A stretch of DNA of 38,455 nucleotides, from NCBI GenBank assembly GCA_009786125.1, contig WQTU01000128.1, positions 1 through 38,455 on the forward strand, read 5' to 3'. Positions 18,758 to 26,568 of this stretch are shown in pieces; the stretch's first letter is position 1, and each line of letters begins with the position of its first letter. This DNA is from Spirochaetota bacterium. Its GTDB lineage: Bacteria; Spirochaetota; Spirochaetia; CADAEX01. The notes beneath the pieces were generated by a model. The model ran no database searches. It saw only the letters and a program-made list of their open reading frames with translations, and was not told the DNA's origin. Position numbers and translations under genes: made by a program.

Positions 18758-19836
18758 ATTATCCCCCCTCCGAGAACAAGATCATCTTTATAAAACACAG
18801 CAGACTGCCCCGGAGTTATTACTGTTTTTTCTTCGAGAAAAACCAATGCCATGCCGTCGTTACCTTTCTCTACCCTGCATAATTTTTCCGAAGAGTTGTA
18901 TCTTACCATAACTTTGCATTCAATTGAGCTGCTAGCATGAGAATCAACAAACCAGTTGCTTTTTTCAATAACAAATTTATCCTGCCCCTGCTGAAAATCG
19001 CGGCCAACAACAACTATGTTTTTTTTGCTGTCGACTGCAATTACATACCACGGTCCGTTTCCAAGCGAAAGTCCTTTGCGCTGCCCCACTGTATAATAAA
19101 TATAACCCTTATGTTTTCCCAAAAAATTGCCCTCAATATCCGTTATATTCCCTTGCTTTACTTTGGAGCTGCTCGGGCTGTTCTGCTTTATAAAATCGCC
19201 GTATTCGCCTTCGATAAAGCAAATATCCTGACTCTCTTTTACAGAATCAAAAGAATAACCAGCCTCCTTTGCCTCTGCCATAAGATCTTTTTTATAAACA
19301 GTTCCCATAGGAAACACGCACCTTCCAAGGATCTCCCTCGGAAGCCGATACAGCATATAACTTTGATCTTTTGTTCTGTCAGCAGCTTTTTTTATAAATA
19401 GCTTACCTTCTTTTTCTTCGATTTGCGCATAATGACCGGTTGCAAAAAACGGCTTTTCATCTTTTTCTATTTTGCCTTCTGTCAAAAGTTTTGCCAAAAC
19501 AGCATCGTAGAACCAGGTAAATTTAATATTTTCATTGCAGATAACACATGGGTTTGGGGTAAGCCCGTTTATATATTTTTCAATAAAATCACCAATAATG
19601 ATTTCCCTGAACTCCTTAACTGCATCGATTACATAAAATGGAATATTTTCCCCAAGGCACAAGCTTTCTGCTTTTTTAAGAACCTCAGGGCTGCTAGATT
19701 TTACTCCCCTGCAAACAATGTGGTTCGCCCCAAAAATTTCTTTCCAGCCCGCTTCTTTGAGCTTTCGTATAGACATTCCGGAGTCGATCCCGCCGCTTAG
19801 CGCAAGGATAATTTTCCCTTTTTCTCTTTGTTTCAT
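18742..19836 (-). CDS. mnmA: tRNA-specific 2-thiouridylase MnmA
   Basis: 364 residues, full length. It adds sulfur to C2 of U34 in tRNA-Lys, -Glu and -Gln, with ATP. The PP-loop LALSGGIDSG (11-20) is slightly changed from SGGVDSS. NPCVICN with catalytic C97 and ESQDICFI with C206 give the two active cysteines; ATGHYA, RTKDQSYML and YYTVGQRKGL are all present. The start at 19836 has no Shine-Dalgarno; TAAAAT lies 6 bp upstream, suggesting a leaderless message. It is the first gene of mnmA-birA and is divergent from argR. Confidence 0.95.
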   Translation of the reverse strand: MKQREKGKIILALSGGIDSGMSIRKLKEAGWKEIFGANHIVCRGVKSSSPEVLKKAESLCLGENIPFYVIDAVKEFREIIIGDFIEKYINGLTPNPCVICNENIKFTWFYDAVLAKLLTEGKIEKDEKPFFATGHYAQIEEKEGKLFIKKAADRTKDQSYMLYRLPREILGRCVFPMGTVYKKDLMAEAKEAGYSFDSVKESQDICFIEGEYGDFIKQNSPSSSKVKQGNITDIEGNFLGKHKGYIYYTVGQRKGLSLGNGPWYVIAVDSKKNIVVVGRDFQQGQDKFVIEKSNWFVDSHASSSIECKVMVRYNSSEKLCRVEKGNDGMALVFLEEKTVITPGQSAVFYKDDLVLGGGIICRSS

Positions 19837-19892
19837 GTTGATATTTTAATCGTAAAAAAAATATTTTTCTATTGTAAAATAATCAAATCTGA

Positions 19893-19906
19893 TGTATTTT
19901 TATGCA
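19893..19906. promoter_or_regulatory. Candidate ARG box (ArgR operator) upstream of argR
   Basis: TGTATTTTTATGCA has the TGnAT-N4-ATnCA symmetry of known ARG boxes (E. coli half-sites TGAAT...ATTCA). It lies 30 bp upstream of argR in the divergent mnmA/argR spacer, as expected for autoregulation of argR-argC-argB-argD. A second dyad, GTATA-GT-TATAC (19915-19926), sits between it and the start. Confidence 0.5.
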
Positions 19907-19935
19907 AATAATAAGTATAGTTATACGAATATAAA

Positions 19936-20406
19936 ATGAGTGAAAAACAGTATCGGTTAAAAATAATAAAAAAACTCATAAAAGAAAACAAGATCGACAG
20001 TCAGGAAAAGCTCCTCGAAATGCTCGAGGCTGATAATGTAACCATTACTCAGGCTACATTGTCGCGCGACCTTAAGCTTTTAAAAGTAAGCAAAGTTTCC
20101 GATGGCAGCAAGGGATACTATTATTCACTTCTCGAAGAAGAATTGCAAAAGGTGTCCGAAGACAAATATATCATGGATATAAACAGGGGTTTTCTTTCTG
20201 TGAGTTTTTCCGGAAACATTGGCATAATTCGCACATTTTCCGGCCACGCAAATGCTGTGGCGCTGGCGCTCGATAGTCTGGAAATAGACGAAATCTTGGG
20301 GACTGTTGCAGGAGATGACACAGTTCTTATTGTATTACAGGATAAAATAAGTTCTTCTGATTTTTTAAAAAAACTTAGAGAAAGGTTTCCAGCACTTGAC
20401 TTGTAA
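19936..20406 (+). CDS. argR: Arginine repressor ArgR
   Basis: 156 residues, standard length. The N-terminal winged helix (YRLKIIKKLIKENKIDSQEKLLEML...VTITQATLSRDLKLLKVSKV) includes the TQATLSRD recognition motif. The C-terminal domain (~80-156) has NAVALALDSLE and EILGTVAGDDTVLIVL, the trimerisation and arginine-binding GT-AGDDT motif. With arginine it represses arginine synthesis. It heads argR-argC-argB-argD, with 33 bp to argC. There is no Shine-Dalgarno, and the start follows TATACGAATATAAA closely. Confidence 0.97.
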   Translation: MSEKQYRLKIIKKLIKENKIDSQEKLLEMLEADNVTITQATLSRDLKLLKVSKVSDGSKGYYYSLLEEELQKVSEDKYIMDINRGFLSVSFSGNIGIIRTFSGHANAVALALDSLEIDEILGTVAGDDTVLIVLQDKISSSDFLKKLRERFPALDL

Positions 20407-20439
20407 CATCAGGATAAAACATTTGGAAAGGAGAAAAAA

Positions 20440-21477
20440 ATGAAAGCTGTTATATTGGGTATTTCCGGTTACACGGGAATGATTCTTTTGAGAATGCTTG
20501 CAGACCACCCGGAAGTAAAAGAAATTATCCCGGTATCATCATCAAAACCAGGCGAAAAAATTATAGAGATCGACCCCGGAATAGGAAAAGCTGTAATGGA
20601 AAAAACCAATGCATCAAACAATTGCACAGTTGAAATTTCCCATGCAATAACCAGAAAACCGGATGTTGTATTCGCAGCCCTTCCGCACCTCACCTCCGCG
20701 GTAATGTGTGAACCGTTTTTCGGGAACTCTGTCGTAATCGACCTTTCCGCAGACCTTAGAATCAAAGACCCTGCGCTATTTCAAAAAGCATATAACGCGC
20801 CGACGCCTGCGCCGCACATGCTCGAAAAAGCAGTATATGGCCTTAGCGAAATTTACGAAAACGAGATAAAAAAAGCAGATGTAATCGCAAACCCGGGATG
20901 TTACCCAACCTGTATTCTCTTTCCAATAATTCCTCTTGCTGCCAAAAACCTTATAGAAGGAACAATTATATCAAATGCAGCATCCGGAATTTCCGGCGCC
21001 GGGAAAAAAGCAACCATTGGCAATCTCTATGTTGAAAGAACAGAAAACATGTGCGCATATCTTCCCGGGAAAACCCACAGGCACTATACGGAAATGAAAA
21101 AAGAAATCGACAGCTTCGACAGCTCTATTGACCTCTTTTTTACCCCGCACCTTGTACCAATTAAACGCGGGATGTATGCAACATCTGTTGTATCGCTCAA
21201 AAGCAACGTTAGCGCAGAAACTGTAGAAAATGCCTTTAACGAATATTACGCCAATAAAAAGTTTATTCTTCTTAAAGGCGGCACGCTTACAGAAACAAGA
21301 GATGTGTGGGGCTCCAACAGATGCGATATCTCATGGCAGATACAGGATGGAAAGATTATTCTCTTTTCTGCCATTGATAACCTTATTAAAGGCGCATCAG
21401 GACAAGCTGTGCAAAATATGAATCTAAGATTTAATTTTGACGAAACAGCAGGCCTCAGATTATATGGAGAACTTTAA
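20440..21477 (+). CDS. argC: N-acetyl-gamma-glutamyl-phosphate reductase
   Basis: 345 residues. It reduces N-acetylglutamyl phosphate to the semialdehyde with NADPH, the third step of arginine/ornithine synthesis. The N-terminal Rossmann motif is GISGYTGMILLRMLADHPEV (8-27). The catalytic cysteine is C154 in ANPGCYPTC. SGISGAGKKAT and HRHYTEM follow, and VVSL/KGASGQAVQNMN close the protein as in the family. The ATG at 20440 follows AAAGGAG. The stop lies 1 bp before argB. Confidence 0.97.
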   Translation: MKAVILGISGYTGMILLRMLADHPEVKEIIPVSSSKPGEKIIEIDPGIGKAVMEKTNASNNCTVEISHAITRKPDVVFAALPHLTSAVMCEPFFGNSVVIDLSADLRIKDPALFQKAYNAPTPAPHMLEKAVYGLSEIYENEIKKADVIANPGCYPTCILFPIIPLAAKNLIEGTIISNAASGISGAGKKATIGNLYVERTENMCAYLPGKTHRHYTEMKKEIDSFDSSIDLFFTPHLVPIKRGMYATSVVSLKSNVSAETVENAFNEYYANKKFILLKGGTLTETRDVWGSNRCDISWQIQDGKIILFSAIDNLIKGASGQAVQNMNLRFNFDETAGLRLYGEL

Positions 21478-21478
21478 A

Positions 21479-22255
21479 ATGATTGATAGCAGTAAAAAAA
21501 CTGTTGTAATAAAAACAGGCGGAAAAGCAGCATCTGAAAAATCTGCAATGATTACTCTCTTCAAAGAAATGAAAGATTTAAAAAGCAAATACAATTTTGT
21601 GTTTGTACATGGCGGCGGAGCAGAAGTAACCAGAGTAAGCAAAGTATTCGGGCTCGAAGCAGTTTTTAAAGACGGAATAAGGCTAACCACGCCAGAAGAA
21701 ATGGAAATCGTAGACATGGTGCTTTCCGGCAGAATGAACAAAGAAATTGTGCGGCTTGCAAACAGCTGCGGAATAAATTCCGTGGGATTAAGCGGCAGCG
21801 ATGCAATGCTCTTTTCAGGCAAGCAGGCAGGTGAAAAAACCCTAACCGGAAAAATCACAGATGTGCAGCCGGCGATTCTTGGCTTGCTTATCAATAACGG
21901 TTATCTGCCTGTTGTATCGTCAACATCAATGACAACAGAGGGGATAGCATTAAATATAAATGCAGATGAAGCTGCTCTTGAAATTGCTTCTGCGATCAAG
22001 GCAGATAAATTATTTTTTATATCAGATATTCAGGGAGTAATGAAAGAAGGTATTGTTATAAATATTCTTACGGAAAAAATGGCAGAAGAAGAAATAGCTT
22101 CCGGAATTATATCCGGCGGCATGATACCAAAAGTCAACGCTTCTGTGGCTGCGCTTAAAAAAGGCGTTAGCGCAATAATAATCGGAGAATACTTAAACAG
22201 CGGTGACCTTTTATTAAGCCTTGATGCTAAAAAAGGAACAAGCATTGTCCTGTAA
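21479..22255 (+). CDS. argB: N-acetylglutamate kinase
   Basis: 258 residues from the ATG at 21479, the start with a suitable GGAGA and the right length; upstream starts fall inside argC. It phosphorylates N-acetylglutamate. Amino-acid-kinase motifs: VVIKTGGKAA, FVHGGGAEVTRV (the glycine-rich substrate loop), NINADEAALEIASAIKADKLFFISDIQGV and SGGMIPKVNASVAALKKGV. Residue VIKTGG replaces the more common VIKYGG. It follows argC by 1 bp and leads to argD, with repeat copy 7 in the 100-bp gap. Confidence 0.96.
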   Translation: MIDSSKKTVVIKTGGKAASEKSAMITLFKEMKDLKSKYNFVFVHGGGAEVTRVSKVFGLEAVFKDGIRLTTPEEMEIVDMVLSGRMNKEIVRLANSCGINSVGLSGSDAMLFSGKQAGEKTLTGKITDVQPAILGLLINNGYLPVVSSTSMTTEGIALNINADEAALEIASAIKADKLFFISDIQGVMKEGIVINILTEKMAEEEIASGIISGGMIPKVNASVAALKKGVSAIIIGEYLNSGDLLLSLDAKKGTSIVL

Positions 22256-22267
22256 ATATTACAACAA

Positions 22268-22338
22268 CTTTTCCTGCTGCTTTTCCGGCTTGCGCTGGAC
22301 ATTGCCCGGCGCTTTGTCCGCACCGCGAAAACAGCAAG
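22268..22338. repeat. Dispersed hairpin element, copy 7, between argB and argD
   Basis: GGACA (22297-22301) pairs with TGTCC (22315-22319), and outer CTGCTGCTTTTC pairs imperfectly with GCGAAAACAGCA. GC-rich relative to the flanks. It ends just before the GGAGG of argD, so it may affect argD translation or mRNA stability within the operon. Confidence 0.45.
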
Positions 22339-22355
22339 AACACTGGAGGAAATAA

Positions 22356-23585
22356 ATGGAAGAAGTTAGTCATTTAATAAAAAAAGCAAAAGCGCATAAA
22401 ATCCCATTCCCGAAAAATTATGCCTCGGAATTTCTTATTTTTGAAAAAGGCGAAGGGGTTTATTTATTTGACCTCGACGGAAAAAAATATATTGATTTTG
22501 GTTCCGGCATTGCTGTGAATTCACTTGGGCATGGACGCGAAGACCTTGCGTTAACCGCATACGAACAGATGAAAAAAGTAGTCCACACTTCAAATCTCTA
22601 TACTACAGAACCTTCGCTTGTTCTCGCAGAAAAGCTGCGCGCACTTGGAAATTTCGATGCAGTTCATTTTGGAAATAGCGGCACAGAGGCTAACGAAGCT
22701 GCGATTAAGTATGCGCGCCTCTATTCGTACAACAAAAAGGGTTTAGGCAATCACAAAATATTGGCAATGGAAGCAGGCTTTCATGGAAGAACAATGGGCG
22801 CTTTGGCGTGTACGCACAATACTGCATACAAAACTTCTTTTGAGCCTCTTTTAACTGATGTTGAATTTGTACCGTTAAACGATGTTGAAACACTTACAAA
22901 AAAACTAGACAGCGCTTTTGCCGCAGTTATTGTCGAAGTTATTCAGGGCGAAGGCGGTTTAAAGATGATGACCGGAGAGTATGCAAAAGCGCTTAATACT
23001 CTTTGCAAAGAACATGATGTAATTCTTATTGCAGACGAAGTTCAGACAGGAATCGGCAGAACAGGCTGGCCTTTTGCCTGCTCCCTTGTTGATCTTGAGC
23101 CGGACATAATGACTCTCGCAAAACCGCTTGCCGCCGGGCTCCCTCTTTCAGCAACGCTAATTCCGGGAAAAATAAATGATTATTTAAAACCAGGGGATCA
23201 TGGGTCAACATTCGGCGGCGGGCCTGTTACATGCGCTGTTGCAGGACAGGTTTTAGACATTGTTTTTGATCCGTCTTTTCTTGCAGATGTAAGAAAAGCA
23301 GGCGAATATCTTGCAAAAAAACTCGAAGAATCAGCAAAAAAATTCAGTTTTACAGGAAAAATCCTGGGAACAGGGCTCTTGCTGGGACTCGAAATAATTC
23401 AGCCGCTAGGGTATGCAAATGATCTTTTAAAAGAGATAATAACAAAAAGCGAGGAAAACGGATTGCTCATTCTAAGATCCGGAAAGAATATAGTAAGAAT
23501 AGCGCCTCCTCTTATAATAGAAGAAAAGCAGATCGACGAAGGAATTGAAATATTTACAAAAGTTCTTGAAAGTTTTGAGATATAA
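22356..23585 (+). CDS. argD: Acetylornithine aminotransferase
   Basis: 409 residues, class III PLP aminotransferase. It transfers an amino group from glutamate to N-acetylglutamate semialdehyde. Motifs: DLDGKKYIDFGSGIAVNSLGH, NSGTEANEAAIKYAR, GFHGRTMGAL, EVIQGEGG, ADEVQTGIGRTG and TLAKPLAAGLPLSA with the PLP lysine K256. GSTFGGGPV and the C-terminal LRSGKNIVRIAPPL also fit. ATG 22356 follows GGAGG. It is the last gene of the arg cluster and a perfect hairpin follows the stop. No argJ, argA, argF, argG or argH is nearby. Confidence 0.95.
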   Translation: MEEVSHLIKKAKAHKIPFPKNYASEFLIFEKGEGVYLFDLDGKKYIDFGSGIAVNSLGHGREDLALTAYEQMKKVVHTSNLYTTEPSLVLAEKLRALGNFDAVHFGNSGTEANEAAIKYARLYSYNKKGLGNHKILAMEAGFHGRTMGALACTHNTAYKTSFEPLLTDVEFVPLNDVETLTKKLDSAFAAVIVEVIQGEGGLKMMTGEYAKALNTLCKEHDVILIADEVQTGIGRTGWPFACSLVDLEPDIMTLAKPLAAGLPLSATLIPGKINDYLKPGDHGSTFGGGPVTCAVAGQVLDIVFDPSFLADVRKAGEYLAKKLEESAKKFSFTGKILGTGLLLGLEIIQPLGYANDLLKEIITKSEENGLLILRSGKNIVRIAPPLIIEEKQIDEGIEIFTKVLESFEI

Positions 23586-23615
23586 CAAAAGTATGGACAG
23601 CTCCATACTTTTGTT
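23584..23615 (+). terminator. Perfect hairpin after argD
   Basis: AACAAAAGTATGGA (23584-23597) and its exact inverse (23602-23615), loop CAGC, overlapping the argD stop. The right arm ends CTTTTGTT, giving a short T-rich tail. It is a likely terminator, or another element-associated palindrome, since GC-rich CCCGC/GCGGG (23622-23636) follows. Confidence 0.7.
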
Positions 23616-23671
23616 AAACCGCCCGCCTGTGCGGGGATGAGAACCTGAATTTAAAACAAGGGGAGAAAAAA

Positions 23672-25270
23672 ATGGACGTAAAATTTAAAAATCTTACAAA
23701 GTCAGCATCATTTAAAGAATTGGCATCTTATCCGGCTCCTGACATAAAAGATATTCTTTCTGCAGAGAGAGTATCAAAATGCAATATAAAAACAGGAATT
23801 GGGCTTGACTACAACTATTCCGCAAAGCCTGTAGACAAAAAAATGCTTGGAATATTTCAGCAAGTGGCTAATGAACAGCAGGCAGTAGACAAATACAAAA
23901 AAGTTTTATACGGCGCCATAATGAATCCCGGAGAAAACAGAATGGTTCTTCATCATTACACAAGAGGAACCCTTGACGTTGATCACAAAAAAGACGTTAC
24001 CAAAAGAATAAATTTATACAGCAAGCAAATAGAGAGATTTTCCGCTTTTGCAGAAAAAGTACATAACGGAAAAATAAAAGGGTCAACAGGAGCAAAATTC
24101 GATACTGCTGTCCAGATAGGCATCGGCGGCTCGGACCTTGGTCCCAGAGCGCTCTACCTTGCTCTAAAAGGATATATGCAAACCGAAGGAAAAAAGCCTT
24201 TAATCAACTGCGAGTTTATATCTAACGTAGACCCGGACGATGCTTCCGACGTTATGTCCCGCATAAATCCCGAAACAACGCTCTTTATTGTTGTTTCAAA
24301 AAGCGGCACAACGCAGGAAACGCTTACAAACACAGCGCTTGTCAAAAGCCTTATTAAGTCGAAATCCAAATCAATAGATATTGCAAAACACATGATTGCT
24401 GTAACAGGAAAAGGAAGCCCTATGGAAAATCCTCTGGAGTTTTCCAATTCATTTTATATTGATGATTTTATCGGCGGAAGATATTCCGGCACAAGCGCAG
24501 TTGGCGGAGTTATATTAAGCCTTGCATTTGGAAGCGATATCTTCAAAAAAGTGCTGGCAGGCGCTCATGCCAATGACAAAATAGCCCTGCAGCAGGATAT
24601 ATTAAAAAACCCGCCGCTTCTCGATGCGCTTCTTTCTGTTTACGACAGGAACATACTTAAAACAACAACAGAAGCTATACTGCCCTATAGTCAGGCTCTT
24701 TCCCGCTTTCCAGCGCATCTCCAGCAACTTATTATGGAAAGCAATGGCAAGAGCGCAAACTTTAAAGGTAAACCAATAAACTACGAAACTAGCCCGGTTG
24801 TTTTTGGAGAACCCGGAACAAATGGGCAGCACTCTTTTTATCAGATGCTGCATCAGGGAACAGATATTGTACCTCTAAAATTTATAGGATTTAAAGAATC
24901 CCAGCAGCTTTGCGATGTTAACTTTGAAGAAAGCAGTTGCCAGAAAAAACTTAATGCAAACCTCGCAGCCCAAATAACAGCTTTTGCACTTGGTCAAAAA
25001 GATGAAAATCCAAATAAAAACTTTATAGGAGGGCGCAGTTCAGACATCCTTATAGGCAAGAAGCTTACGCCGGAAGCATTAGGATCATTATTAGCCCATT
25101 TTGAAAACAGAACAATGTTTCAGGGGTTTTTATGGAACATAAACTCATTTGACCAGGAAGGAGTTCAGCTTGGGAAAAAGCTGGCAAATAAAATCCTGTC
25201 CGCGAAGTCCGGCGACGCCAATATGCAGGAAAACCCTGTTCTCGATGCCTATAGCGCTCTTTTTACATAA
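23672..25270 (+). CDS. pgi: Glucose-6-phosphate isomerase
   Basis: 532 residues, the large (E. coli-type length) class. It interconverts glucose-6-phosphate and fructose-6-phosphate in glycolysis. Motifs: VQIGIGGSDLGPRALYLAL (~149-167), FIVVSKSGTTQETLTN (~208-223), GGRYSGTSAVGG (~269), FGEPGTNGQHSFYQMLHQGTD, which is the PGI signature 1 with the catalytic Glu and His, and the C-terminal NINSFDQEGVQLGKKLANKIL signature 2. ATG 23672 follows GGGGAG. It stands alone and is followed by a strong terminator. Confidence 0.97.
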   Translation: MDVKFKNLTKSASFKELASYPAPDIKDILSAERVSKCNIKTGIGLDYNYSAKPVDKKMLGIFQQVANEQQAVDKYKKVLYGAIMNPGENRMVLHHYTRGTLDVDHKKDVTKRINLYSKQIERFSAFAEKVHNGKIKGSTGAKFDTAVQIGIGGSDLGPRALYLALKGYMQTEGKKPLINCEFISNVDPDDASDVMSRINPETTLFIVVSKSGTTQETLTNTALVKSLIKSKSKSIDIAKHMIAVTGKGSPMENPLEFSNSFYIDDFIGGRYSGTSAVGGVILSLAFGSDIFKKVLAGAHANDKIALQQDILKNPPLLDALLSVYDRNILKTTTEAILPYSQALSRFPAHLQQLIMESNGKSANFKGKPINYETSPVVFGEPGTNGQHSFYQMLHQGTDIVPLKFIGFKESQQLCDVNFEESSCQKKLNANLAAQITAFALGQKDENPNKNFIGGRSSDILIGKKLTPEALGSLLAHFENRTMFQGFLWNINSFDQEGVQLGKKLANKILSAKSGDANMQENPVLDAYSALFT

Positions 25271-25322
25271 GCAAAGAACGCTTGCCGGACAATTTCAACA
25301 ACATTATTACTGGTTTAAAAGA

Positions 25323-25350
25323 CAAAACCTCGCCAAATAGCGAGGTTTTG
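25323..25350 (+). terminator. Rho-independent terminator of pgi
   Basis: CAAAACCTCGC pairs with GCGAGGTTTTG, loop CAAATA. The T residues are within the right arm. Confidence 0.8.
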
Positions 25351-25352
25351 CT

Positions 25353-25519
25353 GTTCTCTGCAAGAGAAAAAAAGATCCTTGCCCAGAAAAAGGAGGAAAA
25401 CCAGGCAAGGATTATTTACAAAGGAGGTAATATGTGAAAGTCACACTGTCCACACTAATACAAACAAGCCCTGATCAGAATAGTTACAATTTTCATTAAA
25501 ATTCCGACGAAAATTGTAA
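25353..25519 (+). promoter_or_regulatory. Structured intergenic module with three hairpins and two exposed Shine-Dalgarno sequences
   Basis: Between the pgi terminator and the next gene lie TTCTCT/AGAGAA (25354-25367), ATCCTTGCC/GGCAAGGAT (25375-25383, 25404-25412), and TTACAATTTTC/GAAAATTGTAA (25484-25494, 25509-25519), all exact pairings. The loop of the second hairpin contains AAAAAGGAGG, and directly after it comes AAAGGAGGT followed by ATGTGA. It could be a small RNA, a leader with an attenuation mini-ORF, or a ribosome-site decoy. No T run follows the third hairpin. Confidence 0.45.
25434..25499 (+). CDS. Possible 21-residue leader peptide
   Basis: A GTG at 25434 sits 5-6 bp after a perfect AAAGGAGGT and opens a 21-codon frame, MKVTLSTLIQTSPDQNSYNFH, ending at a TAA inside the third hairpin. 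An overlapping ATG at 25432 is followed at once by TGA, a start-stop pair. No run of one amino acid suggests classical attenuation. Coding is unproven; the strong ribosome site is the only reason to list it. Confidence 0.25.
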   Translation: MKVTLSTLIQTSPDQNSYNFH

Positions 25520-25574
25520 TTGTCATCTAAAAAATATTATTTATTTTTACTAATGATTATTTTATAAAACAGTA

Positions 25575-25580
25575 TATAAT
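25575..25580 (+). promoter_or_regulatory. -10 promoter hexamer immediately upstream of the coiled-coil gene
   Basis: A perfect TATAAT ends 8 bp before the ATG at 25589. There is no Shine-Dalgarno, so transcription would begin at or next to the start codon (leaderless). No good -35 is visible. Confidence 0.5.
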
Positions 25581-25588
25581 TATAAACA

Positions 25589-26533
25589 ATGGCAGAGCTT
25601 GGAAAAGAAATAATTGGCAGTTGGTTTGAAATCAAGTCAAATATCGAAAACATTATACATTTAAGGGACTATTTTAAACTTATTGATACAGAAATGAAAA
25701 ACACAATTACAAAACTCCATATCTCTATTGAAGAAGGTATAATTGAATACAAAAAACAGGCATTCAATAAAGCATTTTACCTCATAAAATCACTAAATTT
25801 CGATGCAAAAGCCATTCCTCTGTTAAAAGAAACAGCAAATGATATTAATTGCCTTACTTATGTAATATTATTACAGAGATTAATATCAAAAAAAGCCATA
25901 AAGTCAAAAACATCGCAAAATGAAAGCAATACTGATGAAGAAAAGCATTACAGCGTTGAAGAAGTTGGCGAAATTATAAAAGAAACACAAGATGCAATAA
26001 AAAAACAACCAGGTCTAAAATCAAATAAAAATGTAACAAACATACTTATCCAGGTACAAAAGTATAAAAAAGAACTTGAGTCAATTAAAAAAATCTTGCC
26101 TCACTTGCCGGCGGATAAACAAGAAAATTTTAGAGCCAACTCAAAAAGTACAATAAATGAAATATTCTCAAAACTTGTAATAAGTTATGAAGCTTTTATA
26201 AAAGAAACAAACACTTCGCCGGAAAACACAAAAAAACAGAATATTTTCGAAACTTATGATTTTTTGCCAATAGCAGAGCTTTTTAAAAAACAGGCAGAAA
26301 TATCAGATAAAATAAAAACAACATTTCTTTTTGCAGACAGAGAAAGATTTAAAATCCTTGAAACAGTTCATACATTAAAAACCCTTGAGGAAAAAATAAA
26401 AGAATTACTTAAAAAAGAATATGAATATTACCATAATGTTTCTCTCTCCGAAGCAGGAAAAAGAGAAGTAAGCAGACAGTTTTGCATTGAGACAATTAAA
26501 ATACTGGAAAAACAACTCGAAGCAATCTCTTAA
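25589..26533 (+). CDS. Helical/coiled-coil protein of unknown function
   Basis: 314 residues, no signal peptide or membrane segment, very rich in Lys, Glu and Ile. I do not recognise a family. Predicted nearly all helical: an N-terminal bundle (WFEIKSNIENIIHLRDYFKLIDTEMKN..., ~12-100), a charged linker with NESNTDEEKHYSVEEVGEI (~120-140), and a C-terminal pair of long heptad-like helices (ERFKILETVHTLKTLEEKIKELLKKEYEYY, ~260-290). It could be structural or a partner-binding protein. It is not in an operon and is preceded by the structured module above. AT content is higher than in pgi. Confidence 0.65.
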   Translation: MAELGKEIIGSWFEIKSNIENIIHLRDYFKLIDTEMKNTITKLHISIEEGIIEYKKQAFNKAFYLIKSLNFDAKAIPLLKETANDINCLTYVILLQRLISKKAIKSKTSQNESNTDEEKHYSVEEVGEIIKETQDAIKKQPGLKSNKNVTNILIQVQKYKKELESIKKILPHLPADKQENFRANSKSTINEIFSKLVISYEAFIKETNTSPENTKKQNIFETYDFLPIAELFKKQAEISDKIKTTFLFADRERFKILETVHTLKTLEEKIKELLKKEYEYYHNVSLSEAGKREVSRQFCIETIKILEKQLEAIS

Positions 26534-26568
26534 CAACCAGGATTTTGATACACAGCAGGCGAAAAAAT

